DNA of 6,275 bases from an uncultured Acidimicrobium sp. (GTDB taxonomy: Bacteria > Actinomycetota > Acidimicrobiia > Acidimicrobiales > Ilumatobacteraceae). How positions within the stretch are numbered: position 1 is the first letter of the stretch; each line of letters starts with the position of its first letter. The notes under the pieces were generated by a model. That model searched no databases. It was not told the origin of the DNA and was given only the letters and a program-made list of their open reading frames with translations. Where the stretch lies: NCBI GenBank assembly GCA_903853285.1, contig CAINTF010000108.1, positions 1-6,275 on the forward strand, written 5' to 3'. Positions 1-5,514 of this stretch are shown here, piece after piece. The position numbers and the translations under genes are program-made.

Positions 1-1
1 A

Positions 2-586
2 ACTCCCGAACTTGTGCGTCGATACGGAGCGACAAAGAGGAAACATCCTCTCTCGAGCAGATTTTCGAGTGTTGAAGAAGCTATCCATGAAGAGCGATCG
101 ATCCTTGAAACAGTCAAAGGTGCTGCGGACCTGGTGATTGATACTTCGAGTCTCAATATTCACCAATTGAAATCTCAGATAGTCGAGTTGTTCGCACCGA
201 CTGGCGACAGAGATGTCATGCAGTTGTCGCTTGTGTCTTTCGGATTTAAACACGGCATTCCGTTGGATGTGGACATGGTGTGGGATGTGCGATTTCTCCC
301 GAATCCACATTGGGAGGAGCACTTGCGTGAACTTTCTGGTCTTGATGACGCAGTCAAGTCATTCACGATTGATCAACCGTTGACTCAAGAATTCCTAGAC
401 AAATCTCAGAACATGCTGGAATTTTTGCTACCCGCTTACCAAGCCGAAGGGAAGAGTTACCTCACTGTCGCTATTGGCTGCACTGGTGGGAGGCACAGAT
501 CGGTTGCTGTGACGGAGGCCATTGGCTCTTGGTTAACTGCGAACGGTCTCAGGCCGCGTATTACCCACCGCGACATATTCAGATAA
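2..586 (+). CDS. rapZ: RapZ/YvcJ family nucleotide-binding protein, C-terminal part (5' end outside window)
   Basis: This is the C-terminal ~194 residues of a RapZ (YvcJ) family protein. The frame is open back to the window edge (TPEL before VRRYGATKRKHPL), so the GTG at 14 is an internal valine and not the start. The family is usually about 280-300 residues, and the N-terminal Walker A ATPase domain must lie upstream. Visible family hallmarks are the RRYGATKRKHPLS segment ending the ATPase domain, SFGFKHGIP, DVRFLPNPHW and the strongly conserved GCTGGRHRSV at nt 476-505, then a terminal HRDIFR. In E. coli RapZ senses glucosamine-6-phosphate through this C-terminal domain and guides RNase E to the sRNA GlmZ; in Gram-positives the role of YvcJ is less clear. 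In Actinobacteria rapZ normally precedes yvcK and whiA, but here gap follows after 45 bases. Family assignment is firm; the cellular role in this organism is inferred. Confidence 0.95.
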   Translation, partial: TPELVRRYGATKRKHPLSSRFSSVEEAIHEERSILETVKGAADLVIDTSSLNIHQLKSQIVELFAPTGDRDVMQLSLVSFGFKHGIPLDVDMVWDVRFLPNPHWEEHLRELSGLDDAVKSFTIDQPLTQEFLDKSQNMLEFLLPAYQAEGKSYLTVAIGCTGGRHRSVAVTEAIGSWLTANGLRPRITHRDIFR

Positions 587-617
587 GCGGTAAGGCTCGC
601 TCTATAAATCCGTGCGC

Positions 618-623
618 TAATAT
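618..623 (+). promoter_or_regulatory. Candidate -10 element (TAATAT) for leaderless gap transcription
   Basis: TAATAT ends eight bases before the gap ATG, so a transcript starting 7-9 bases downstream would begin at or next to the start codon. No purine-rich Shine-Dalgarno sequence lies between it and the ATG (CTTGCGCT). This is the pattern of leaderless mRNAs, which are common in Actinobacteria. No good TTGACA-like -35 is visible 16-18 bases upstream. A second AT-rich stretch, TATAAA at 603-608, is an alternative -10. Transcription from rapZ could also read through. Confidence 0.5.
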
Positions 624-631
624 CTTGCGCT

Positions 632-1645
632 ATGGCACAGACACCTATACGAGTTGGAATTAATGGTTTTGGACGAATTGGACGCAACTTCTTTCGTGCA
701 GTGAATGCAGCAAATGCTCCGATCGAAATCGTGGCGGTGAATGATCTTGGATCGATCAAGACAATGGCTCACCTTTTAAAGTACGACTCGGTGCTCGGAA
801 TTTTGCCGAATGAGATCGTTCCTGTCGAGGATGGTATTTCGGTAGATGGAAAAATCCTGAAGGTGTTGCAGTTTCGTGATCCAAAGGATTTGCCGTGGAA
901 GGCTCTCGGGGTCGACGTTGTCATTGAGTCGACTGGCTTTTTCACAGACCGCGACAAGGCCGCAGCACATCTAGACGCTGGCGCGCCGTTGGTTATTGTG
1001 TCTGCACCATCTACTGGTGCTGATGCGACATTTGTGTATGGGGTTAACCATCAAGATTTTGATCGTTCCAAACACAAAGTTATTTCCAACGCAAGTTGCA
1101 CAACCAACTGCTTCGTGCCGATGGTGAAGGTGCTCGATGATGCTTTTGGCATCGATCAAGGCTTGATGACCACAGTTCACGCTTATACCGGCGACCAGCA
1201 ATTAGTGGATGGACCACATAGTGATTTGCGTCGTGCCCGTGGCGCTGCAATCAACATCACGCCAACTGGAACTGGGGCCGCGCGCGCGACTGCCTTAGTT
1301 CTGGAATCGATGAAGGGAAAATTGGACGGGACATCTTTGAGAGTTCCTGTACCAACGGGATCGATCACTGACTTTGTTGCAGTATTGAAGAAGGCGGCAA
1401 CCAAGGATGAAATCAATGCGGCGTTTAAAAAGGCTGCGGCAGGTGAGTTGAAAGGTGTGCTCGAGTACACAGATGCGCCGATCGTTTCGAGCGATGTGGT
1501 GACTAATCCACACAGTTGTGTTTTTGACAGCGACCTGACCATGAGCATGGGCACTCTTGTGAAAGTGCTCGGTTGGTACGACAACGAGTGGGGCTATTCG
1601 AATCGCTTGGTCGATTTGACGCGCCACGTCGGTTCCTCAAAATAG
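632..1645 (+). CDS. gap: Type I glyceraldehyde-3-phosphate dehydrogenase, glycolytic
   Basis: Phosphorylating GAPDH converts glyceraldehyde-3-phosphate, phosphate and NAD+ to 1,3-bisphosphoglycerate in the cytosol as a tetramer. The 337-residue length is normal. The N-terminal Rossmann domain opens with VGINGFGRIGR (residues 8-18). Asp38 in the VNDLG motif suggests NAD rather than NADP preference. The catalytic motif SNASCTTN places Cys156 in the active site, and His183 of TVHAYTGDQ is its base partner. DGPHSDLRRARG (193-204) forms the S-loop in the style seen in actinobacterial enzymes, and WYDNEWGYSNR (315-325) is the usual C-terminal signature. The ATG at 632 gives a normal N-terminus, although no Shine-Dalgarno precedes it, consistent with leaderless initiation. 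pgk follows after 10 bases, so the two are almost certainly co-transcribed. Nothing in the sequence looks broken. Confidence 0.97.
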   Translation: MAQTPIRVGINGFGRIGRNFFRAVNAANAPIEIVAVNDLGSIKTMAHLLKYDSVLGILPNEIVPVEDGISVDGKILKVLQFRDPKDLPWKALGVDVVIESTGFFTDRDKAAAHLDAGAPLVIVSAPSTGADATFVYGVNHQDFDRSKHKVISNASCTTNCFVPMVKVLDDAFGIDQGLMTTVHAYTGDQQLVDGPHSDLRRARGAAINITPTGTGAARATALVLESMKGKLDGTSLRVPVPTGSITDFVAVLKKAATKDEINAAFKKAAAGELKGVLEYTDAPIVSSDVVTNPHSCVFDSDLTMSMGTLVKVLGWYDNEWGYSNRLVDLTRHVGSSK

Positions 1646-1655
1646 TTCGTCGAAC

Positions 1656-2771
1656 ATGACAACTTTGCCTCGGCTTGAGGATCTGGGGGATGTTCGTGGA
1701 AAGCGTGTGCTCGTGCGCACGGACTTCAACGTTCCGATGTCTGGCCCCGATGATGCACGAGTCATAGTTGACGATTTTCGAATTAAGTCTGCACTTCCAA
1801 CGATCAATTATTTGACAGAGCGCGGTGCAACAGTCGTTTGTGCAAGTCATTTAGGACGTCCGAAAGGCGCTCCAACAGCAAAGTATTCGATGGCTCCAGT
1901 CAGAGCACGTTTAGCCGAACTTGCGCCAGGTGTGGAACTGCTTGAAAATCTTCGCTTCAACTCGGGCGAGGAGTCCAACGATGCCCAATTCACTGCAGAG
2001 CTGGTTGCAGGTTTTGATCTGTATGTAGATGACGCCTTTGGTGCAACCCACCGAGCTCACGCATCCATAGTCGGTCCGCCAAAGACGTTGCCATCTGCAG
2101 CAGGAAGATTGCTTCAACGAGAGATTGAAGTACTCGGCGCATTGCGTGAGAAACCCAATAGACCGTTTGTTGCAGTACTCGGTGGCGCGAAAGTGAGTGA
2201 CAAAATTGGTGTGATTGAGGCTCTGCAGGAGCGAGTAGACGCTTTCATTATTGGTGGCGGTATGTGCTTTACGTTTTTGGCTGCGAAGGGCTATCCGGTT
2301 GGTGATTCAATTTGTCAACCAGAGTTAATCGATGTTTGCAAGAAGCTATTAGACGGCAAAGTTCCAATTCATCTACCGGAAGACATCGTGGGTTTAGATG
2401 CTGATGGTGTCTATTCGACTTATGGAATTCGTTTGCCGAAGGGTGCGAAAGGTCTTGACATTGGACCTGGCTCAGCCGCAGCGTTCACTGACATCATCAT
2501 GGACGCGCGTTCTGTTTTTTGGAATGGTCCGATGGGAATGTTTGAAGACTCCAGGTTTGAGAACGGAACCAAAACCATTGCCCAAGCAATGGCGGACACC
2601 AAAGCGTTTACCGTCGTGGGCGGTGGCGATTCTGCTGCTGCGCTCGCGCAATTCAAACTTGACGATGAAGTAGATCACGTTTCAACAGGTGGTGGTGCTT
2701 CACTCGAGTATCTAGAGTTAGGCGACCTTCCTGGTCTTGAAGCATTGCGAGGAGCACCACGTGTCAAATGA
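1656..2771 (+). CDS. pgk: Phosphoglycerate kinase, compact form
   Basis: This cytosolic enzyme transfers the acyl phosphate of 1,3-bisphosphoglycerate to ADP, the first ATP-yielding step of glycolysis. Family motifs occur in order: RVLVRTDFNVP (17-27), SHLGRPK (64-70), ENLRF (97-101), DDAFGATHRAHAS (125-137), GGAKVSDKIGV (176-186), the nucleotide-loop WNGPMG (289-294), GGGDSAAA (322-329) and STGGGASLEYLE (343-354). At 371 residues it is shorter than the usual 385-415. The loss sits between RLAEL (84-88) and VELLENLRF (93-101), where typical enzymes carry about 25 more residues forming a strand and helix before the GDVLLLEN strand. Substrate and nucleotide motifs are intact, so activity is expected. 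No Shine-Dalgarno precedes the ATG, which lies 10 bases after the gap stop, so initiation may depend on translation from gap. The 3' end overlaps the tpiA start by 11 bases. Confidence 0.96.
   Translation: MTTLPRLEDLGDVRGKRVLVRTDFNVPMSGPDDARVIVDDFRIKSALPTINYLTERGATVVCASHLGRPKGAPTAKYSMAPVRARLAELAPGVELLENLRFNSGEESNDAQFTAELVAGFDLYVDDAFGATHRAHASIVGPPKTLPSAAGRLLQREIEVLGALREKPNRPFVAVLGGAKVSDKIGVIEALQERVDAFIIGGGMCFTFLAAKGYPVGDSICQPELIDVCKKLLDGKVPIHLPEDIVGLDADGVYSTYGIRLPKGAKGLDIGPGSAAAFTDIIMDARSVFWNGPMGMFEDSRFENGTKTIAQAMADTKAFTVVGGGDSAAALAQFKLDDEVDHVSTGGGASLEYLELGDLPGLEALRGAPRVK
2749..2754 (+). promoter_or_regulatory. Ribosome binding site that fixes the tpiA start
   Basis: GAGGAG lies six bases before the GTG at 2761 and inside the pgk coding sequence. 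It supports GTG 2761 over the upstream in-frame ATG at 2737, which would add eight residues not seen in the family and has no comparable site. Confidence 0.8.
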
Positions 2772-3552
2772 GTATGTTCGAAAACCACTGATCAGTGGAA
2801 ATTGGAAAATGCATCACAACCATTTCGAAGCAATTCAGTGCCTGCAGAAACTTGCTTACCTGCTCACCAAAGATGATTATGCATCTTGTGATGTGAGCGT
2901 ACATCCACCGTTTACTGATATCAGAAGCGTTCAGACCCTCATTGACGCAGACGAGCTAAAAGTTTCACTAGGCGCACAGCATTGCCATTGGGATGACAAA
3001 GGTGCATTCACTGGCGAGGTGAGCGCTGTGTTCTTGAGCAAACTTAATGTTGAATATGTGATCGTCGGACACAGTGAACGGCGCGAGTTGTTTGGTGAAT
3101 CCGATGAAGATGTATCCAAGAAAATTTCAGCCATTCACAAAAATAAAATGACGCCAATAGTGTGTGTAGGGGAAACCCTCGCAGAACGTGAAGCTGGTCA
3201 AACGACACAGAAGGTAATGGGTCAGGTGCGTTCAGCACTTGAAGGAAGAACTTCAGACCAAGTTGCCGCAATGGTTATTGCGTACGAGCCCATTTGGGCC
3301 ATTGGTACTGGACGCACGGCAACCTCTTCGGATGCTCAGGCTGTTATTGGCGCTATACGAGCCCAGGTATTGGAAATCAGTGGGCCAAAGGCGGCTGAGT
3401 CCGTTCGACTGCAATACGGTGGCAGCGTCAAGGCAGCCAACATTGCCGAATTGATGGCCCAGCCGGACATTGATGGGGCACTTGTGGGTGGGGCAAGCCT
3501 TGATCCAGCTGAATTTGCCCGAATAGTGCAATTTCGGCTTCATCGTTCATAG
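2761..3552 (+). CDS. tpiA: Triosephosphate isomerase
   Basis: This enzyme interconverts dihydroxyacetone phosphate and glyceraldehyde-3-phosphate, supplying gap. The GTG at 2761 gives 263 residues, within the usual 245-265 range, with GNWKM near the N-terminus as expected. The catalytic set is complete: Asn14 and Lys16 of SGNWKM, His104 of VGHSERRE, and Glu176 of AYEPIWAIGTG, the last including the flexible lid. Phosphate-gripping glycines appear in YGGSVKAAN (219-227) and ALVGGAS (240-246). The gene overlaps the end of pgk by 11 bases in another frame and has its own GAGGAG site within pgk, so translational coupling to pgk is likely. secG, which follows tpiA in many bacteria, is not seen next; the downstream 126 bases contain no supported gene. 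Confidence 0.97.
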   Translation: MSNEYVRKPLISGNWKMHHNHFEAIQCLQKLAYLLTKDDYASCDVSVHPPFTDIRSVQTLIDADELKVSLGAQHCHWDDKGAFTGEVSAVFLSKLNVEYVIVGHSERRELFGESDEDVSKKISAIHKNKMTPIVCVGETLAEREAGQTTQKVMGQVRSALEGRTSDQVAAMVIAYEPIWAIGTGRTATSSDAQAVIGAIRAQVLEISGPKAAESVRLQYGGSVKAANIAELMAQPDIDGALVGGASLDPAEFARIVQFRLHRS

Positions 3553-3597
3553 GCGTGCATCAAGCCTGATTCCTTCTTTCGGGAATGCCTTCTGTGG

Positions 3598-3606
3598 TGT
3601 TACCCT
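3598..3606 (+). promoter_or_regulatory. Candidate extended -10 promoter for the transporter operon
   Basis: TGTTACCCT matches the extended -10 pattern TGN-TANNNT. It lies in the 126-base spacer (3553-3678) between tpiA and the lipoprotein gene, giving a predicted transcript start near 3613 and a leader of about 66 bases. No convincing -35 is seen. A weak stem, ATTCC...GGAAT around 3569-3586, could partly terminate tpiA transcripts, but it has no T run. A change of function and the strong downstream ribosome site make a separate promoter plausible. Confidence 0.35.
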
Positions 3607-3616
3607 TGTCTCATTC

Positions 3617-3637
3617 GTGGGGGCGTCTTGCCCCTAC
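3617..3637 (+). promoter_or_regulatory. GC-rich hairpin in the presumed 5' leader of the solute-binding protein gene
   Basis: GTGGGGGC (3617-3624) pairs with GCCCCTAC (3630-3637) around a GTCTT loop, giving eight pairs including one G-U. A smaller TGGG/CCCA stem follows at about 3643-3654. With the candidate start near 3613 the first hairpin would sit at the very 5' end of the mRNA, where such structures can protect a transcript from decay. No known riboswitch class could be assigned. The pairing is visible in the sequence; the function is a guess. Confidence 0.35.
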
Positions 3638-3665
3638 ATCAATGGGGGAACCCACCTAATTCGAC

Positions 3666-3672
3666 GGGGAGG
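3666..3672 (+). promoter_or_regulatory. Strong ribosome binding site for the lipoprotein gene
   Basis: GGGGAGG lies six bases upstream of the GTG at 3679. It rules out the longer in-frame reading from 3628, which would put 17 residues before the lysine-rich start of the signal peptide. The near-consensus match suits an abundant binding protein. Confidence 0.85.
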
Positions 3673-3678
3673 TCGATA

Positions 3679-5400
3679 GTGAAGAAAACCAACAAACTCA
3701 GCCTGCTGGCTGCCGGTTTTGCAACGTTGTCACTTGTAGTGGCAGCTTGTGGCGGTAGTTCATCAGGCGATTCAGCACCAGCTGCTGAATCGGCATATCC
3801 AACCATCGAACAGTGTGCAGACGTGTCGTATGACTACGCCGCACCAGCTGCGACTGGCAATGGAATGAAAATTACATACGACATTGCTCCTGAAGCAGTG
3901 TGGGAAGACGGTTCACCAATCACGGTTGCTGACTTTAAAGCAACTTTTGATGCATCGTTGAATACACCTGGCTCAATCTCGACATCTGGTTACGACCAGG
4001 TGACAGCTGTTGATGCAGGCACAAGCGACAAGCAAGTTGTCGTCACTTTGAAGTCCGTCTACGCACCATGGCGCGGATTGTTCGGTGGGTTGATCAAGGC
4101 CGCTTCAGTGAAGAACACTGCTGACGTCTCTGGCGACTTCGCTGAAATGCTTCCATTCTCTGGTCGTCCGTACAAGATGCAATCGTGGAGCAAGGACCAA
4201 GTTGTCTATGTTCCTAACGAAAACTATTGGGGTACAGACAAAGCTGTAACACCAAAGGTTGTCATGGTTCCAAAAGCCGACAGCGATACAGAAATTGCAT
4301 CGATCAAGGCTGGCGAAGTTGACTTCGTATTCCCACAGTATTTTGGTGGGCTCGCTGACGCGATGAAGCAAGACAACATTGCAACATCAATTCAATACGG
4401 TGGAGACTATGAAGCGTTGTACTTCCAGTCGAAGTGCGGACCTTTCGCAAACCCAACGTTCCGTGCAGCATTCTCGAAGTCAATCGATCGTGAAGCATTG
4501 TTCCAGCAGATTTATATTCCAATCTCTGACAGTGCAACTCTCTTGCAGTGTGGTCCGATCACTCCGGGTCTCTATTGCAATGGTGATGAATTCACCAATA
4601 GTTTTGACCCAGAAGCTGGTGCAAAATTGTTGGAAGATGCAGGCTGGGAAAAAGATGCAAATGGTTTTTGGGCTGAGCCAGGTAAGACAGCACCAAAGAT
4701 CCGCTGGATCATCAACACGGGCAACACCCGTCGCGAGAGCACACAGGCCTATTTGATTCCATTGCTGCAAGCAGCTGGTTTCGATGTGCGTGCAGATAAC
4801 TGCGACGCAGCTTGTTACTTCCAGAAGCGTCTGCCAGCACTTGATTATGACTTGGCGATGTACATCTCCACAGCTCCACCAGACCCTGCGTACCTCACGA
4901 GCGCATTTGCTTGTGACCTGATTCCGACAACTGCTAATGAGAACATCGGTCAGAACAACAGCGGTTGGTGCAACGCAGAAGCTTCAGATCTGCTCCATGC
5001 AGCAGACATCGAAGTTGATGCAGCAGTACGTGCAGAGAAGATCAAGTCAGCACTCAAATTGATGGCTGCTGATTCAATCTTGTTGCCATTGTTCCAATTC
5101 CCTAAGGCTGGTTTCTGGCGCTCCGACAAGGTGGGCGGTCCAATCGACGGCGAGTTGAACAACTATCAAGCATTTAAGAACTTCGACCAGTGGACCGACG
5201 TTGATGGCGATGGACAAATCGTTATCGGTGCCGAGCAGTGGCCAGAGTGCTTGAACCCAATCACGGAGTGTGCAAACTCTTCATGGATGGTGTGGACAAC
5301 AGCATTCCCAGTGAGCCCAGGTGCCTACACAACGACGAATGATGGTCAGTACGTAGTCACCAACTTGCTCACAGGCGAGGCAACCGTAGAGGTTCTCTAG
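3679..5400 (+). CDS. ABC transporter family 5 solute-binding lipoprotein with apparently circularly permuted order
   Basis: This 573-residue exported lipoprotein probably captures a peptide-like or other small solute outside the membrane and delivers it to the permease encoded downstream. From the GTG start it has a positive n-region (KKTNK), a hydrophobic core and the lipobox VAAC with lipidated Cys24, then a flexible GGSSSGDSAPAAES linker. Family 5 signatures follow: KITYDIAPEAVWEDGSPIT (64-82), YDQVTAVDA (105-113), PNENYW (179-184), IKAGEVDF (209-216), FRAAFSKSIDRE (261-272), AGAKLLEDAGW (313-323), and a late DSILLPLFQF (465-474). The oddity is residues 513-573, which resemble the opening of mature family members (IVIGAEQWPECLNP through LLTGEATVE) and sit here after the normal C-terminal region. 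Ten cysteines besides Cys24 suggest disulfides. Codons look biased (many GCA, CCA, AAG, TTC), as in highly expressed genes. Family assignment is firm, the permutation is a strong reading by eye, and the substrate is unknown. Confidence 0.93.
   Translation: MKKTNKLSLLAAGFATLSLVVAACGGSSSGDSAPAAESAYPTIEQCADVSYDYAAPAATGNGMKITYDIAPEAVWEDGSPITVADFKATFDASLNTPGSISTSGYDQVTAVDAGTSDKQVVVTLKSVYAPWRGLFGGLIKAASVKNTADVSGDFAEMLPFSGRPYKMQSWSKDQVVYVPNENYWGTDKAVTPKVVMVPKADSDTEIASIKAGEVDFVFPQYFGGLADAMKQDNIATSIQYGGDYEALYFQSKCGPFANPTFRAAFSKSIDREALFQQIYIPISDSATLLQCGPITPGLYCNGDEFTNSFDPEAGAKLLEDAGWEKDANGFWAEPGKTAPKIRWIINTGNTRRESTQAYLIPLLQAAGFDVRADNCDAACYFQKRLPALDYDLAMYISTAPPDPAYLTSAFACDLIPTTANENIGQNNSGWCNAEASDLLHAADIEVDAAVRAEKIKSALKLMAADSILLPLFQFPKAGFWRSDKVGGPIDGELNNYQAFKNFDQWTDVDGDGQIVIGAEQWPECLNPITECANSSWMVWTTAFPVSPGAYTTTNDGQYVVTNLLTGEATVEVL
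5215..5397 (+). other. Displaced N-terminal-type segment at the C-terminus of the solute-binding protein
   Basis: This in-frame stretch encodes residues 513-573. In ordinary actinobacterial family 5 proteins, an IVIGAEQ-like first strand, a P-C-L-x-P motif, a CANSSW-like motif and an LLTGEPT-like motif come first, just after the lipoprotein linker, and lead into the VTYxIxxxAVWSDGxPIT segment. Here those elements end the protein, and the VTY-like segment begins it at residue 64. The junction is a DVDGDG turn (507-512). Both termini of this fold lie in lobe I, so such a rearrangement could keep the fold. Segment identification rests on remembered family patterns, not an alignment. Confidence 0.7.
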
Positions 5401-5430
5401 TCTTAGCTAGTAAGTCATAAACGCATTTAG

Positions 5431-5473
5431 GGTGCGCGGACCAAGTCGGATAGATTTGGTCTGCGCACCTTTT
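5431..5473 (+). terminator. Intercistronic stem-loop with T run between binding protein and permease
   Basis: GGTGCGCGGACCAA (5431-5444) pairs with TTGGTCTGCGCACC (5456-5469), giving 14 pairs with one G-U around an 11-base loop, followed directly by TTTT (5470-5473). This is a Rho-independent terminator shape with a short T run, 30 bases after the lipoprotein stop. Because the permease follows within 42 bases on the same strand, it probably acts as a partial terminator or as an mRNA-protecting hairpin, keeping binding protein in excess of permease. No clear new promoter is seen between it and the permease. Confidence 0.85.
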
Positions 5474-5501
5474 GCGTTCAGGGCTTGGATATTTCGTTTT
5501 T

Positions 5502-5507
5502 AAGGGG
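5502..5507 (+). promoter_or_regulatory. Ribosome binding site of the permease
   Basis: AAGGGG lies seven bases before the ATG at 5515 and supports that start for the permease. Confidence 0.7.
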
Positions 5508-5514
5508 AAAGAAG

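Noticed and set aside
14..586. GTG at 14 as the start of a 190-residue gene
   Set aside because: The frame is open upstream to the window edge, and the sequence there continues the RapZ pattern, so this valine is internal.
1183..1584. 133-residue - strand open frame opposite gap
   Set aside because: It is antisense to conserved GAPDH coding sequence with no recognisable protein features; it reflects codon bias of the real gene.
2737..2760. Longer tpiA start at ATG 2737
   Set aside because: It adds eight residues without family support, and the GAGGAG site is correctly spaced only for GTG 2761.
3628..3678. Longer lipoprotein start at 3628
   Set aside because: It would place 17 residues before the signal peptide and swallow the strong GGGGAGG site and leader hairpin.
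3553..3678. secG, which often follows tpiA
   Set aside because: No small membrane protein frame is present in the spacer; the next gene is the lipoprotein.
3600..3690. ydaO-type (cyclic di-AMP) riboswitch suggested by GGGGGAACCCACC
   Set aside because: The other conserved blocks, including a CCGAAT-like start and a GGGGTGAAT-like end, are not found, and the leader is too short.
5215..5400. Start of a second, truncated binding-protein gene instead of a permuted tail
   Set aside because: The segment is in frame with the lipoprotein, has no own start site or signal peptide, and is followed by a stop and a terminator-like hairpin, so it is read as the C-terminus.
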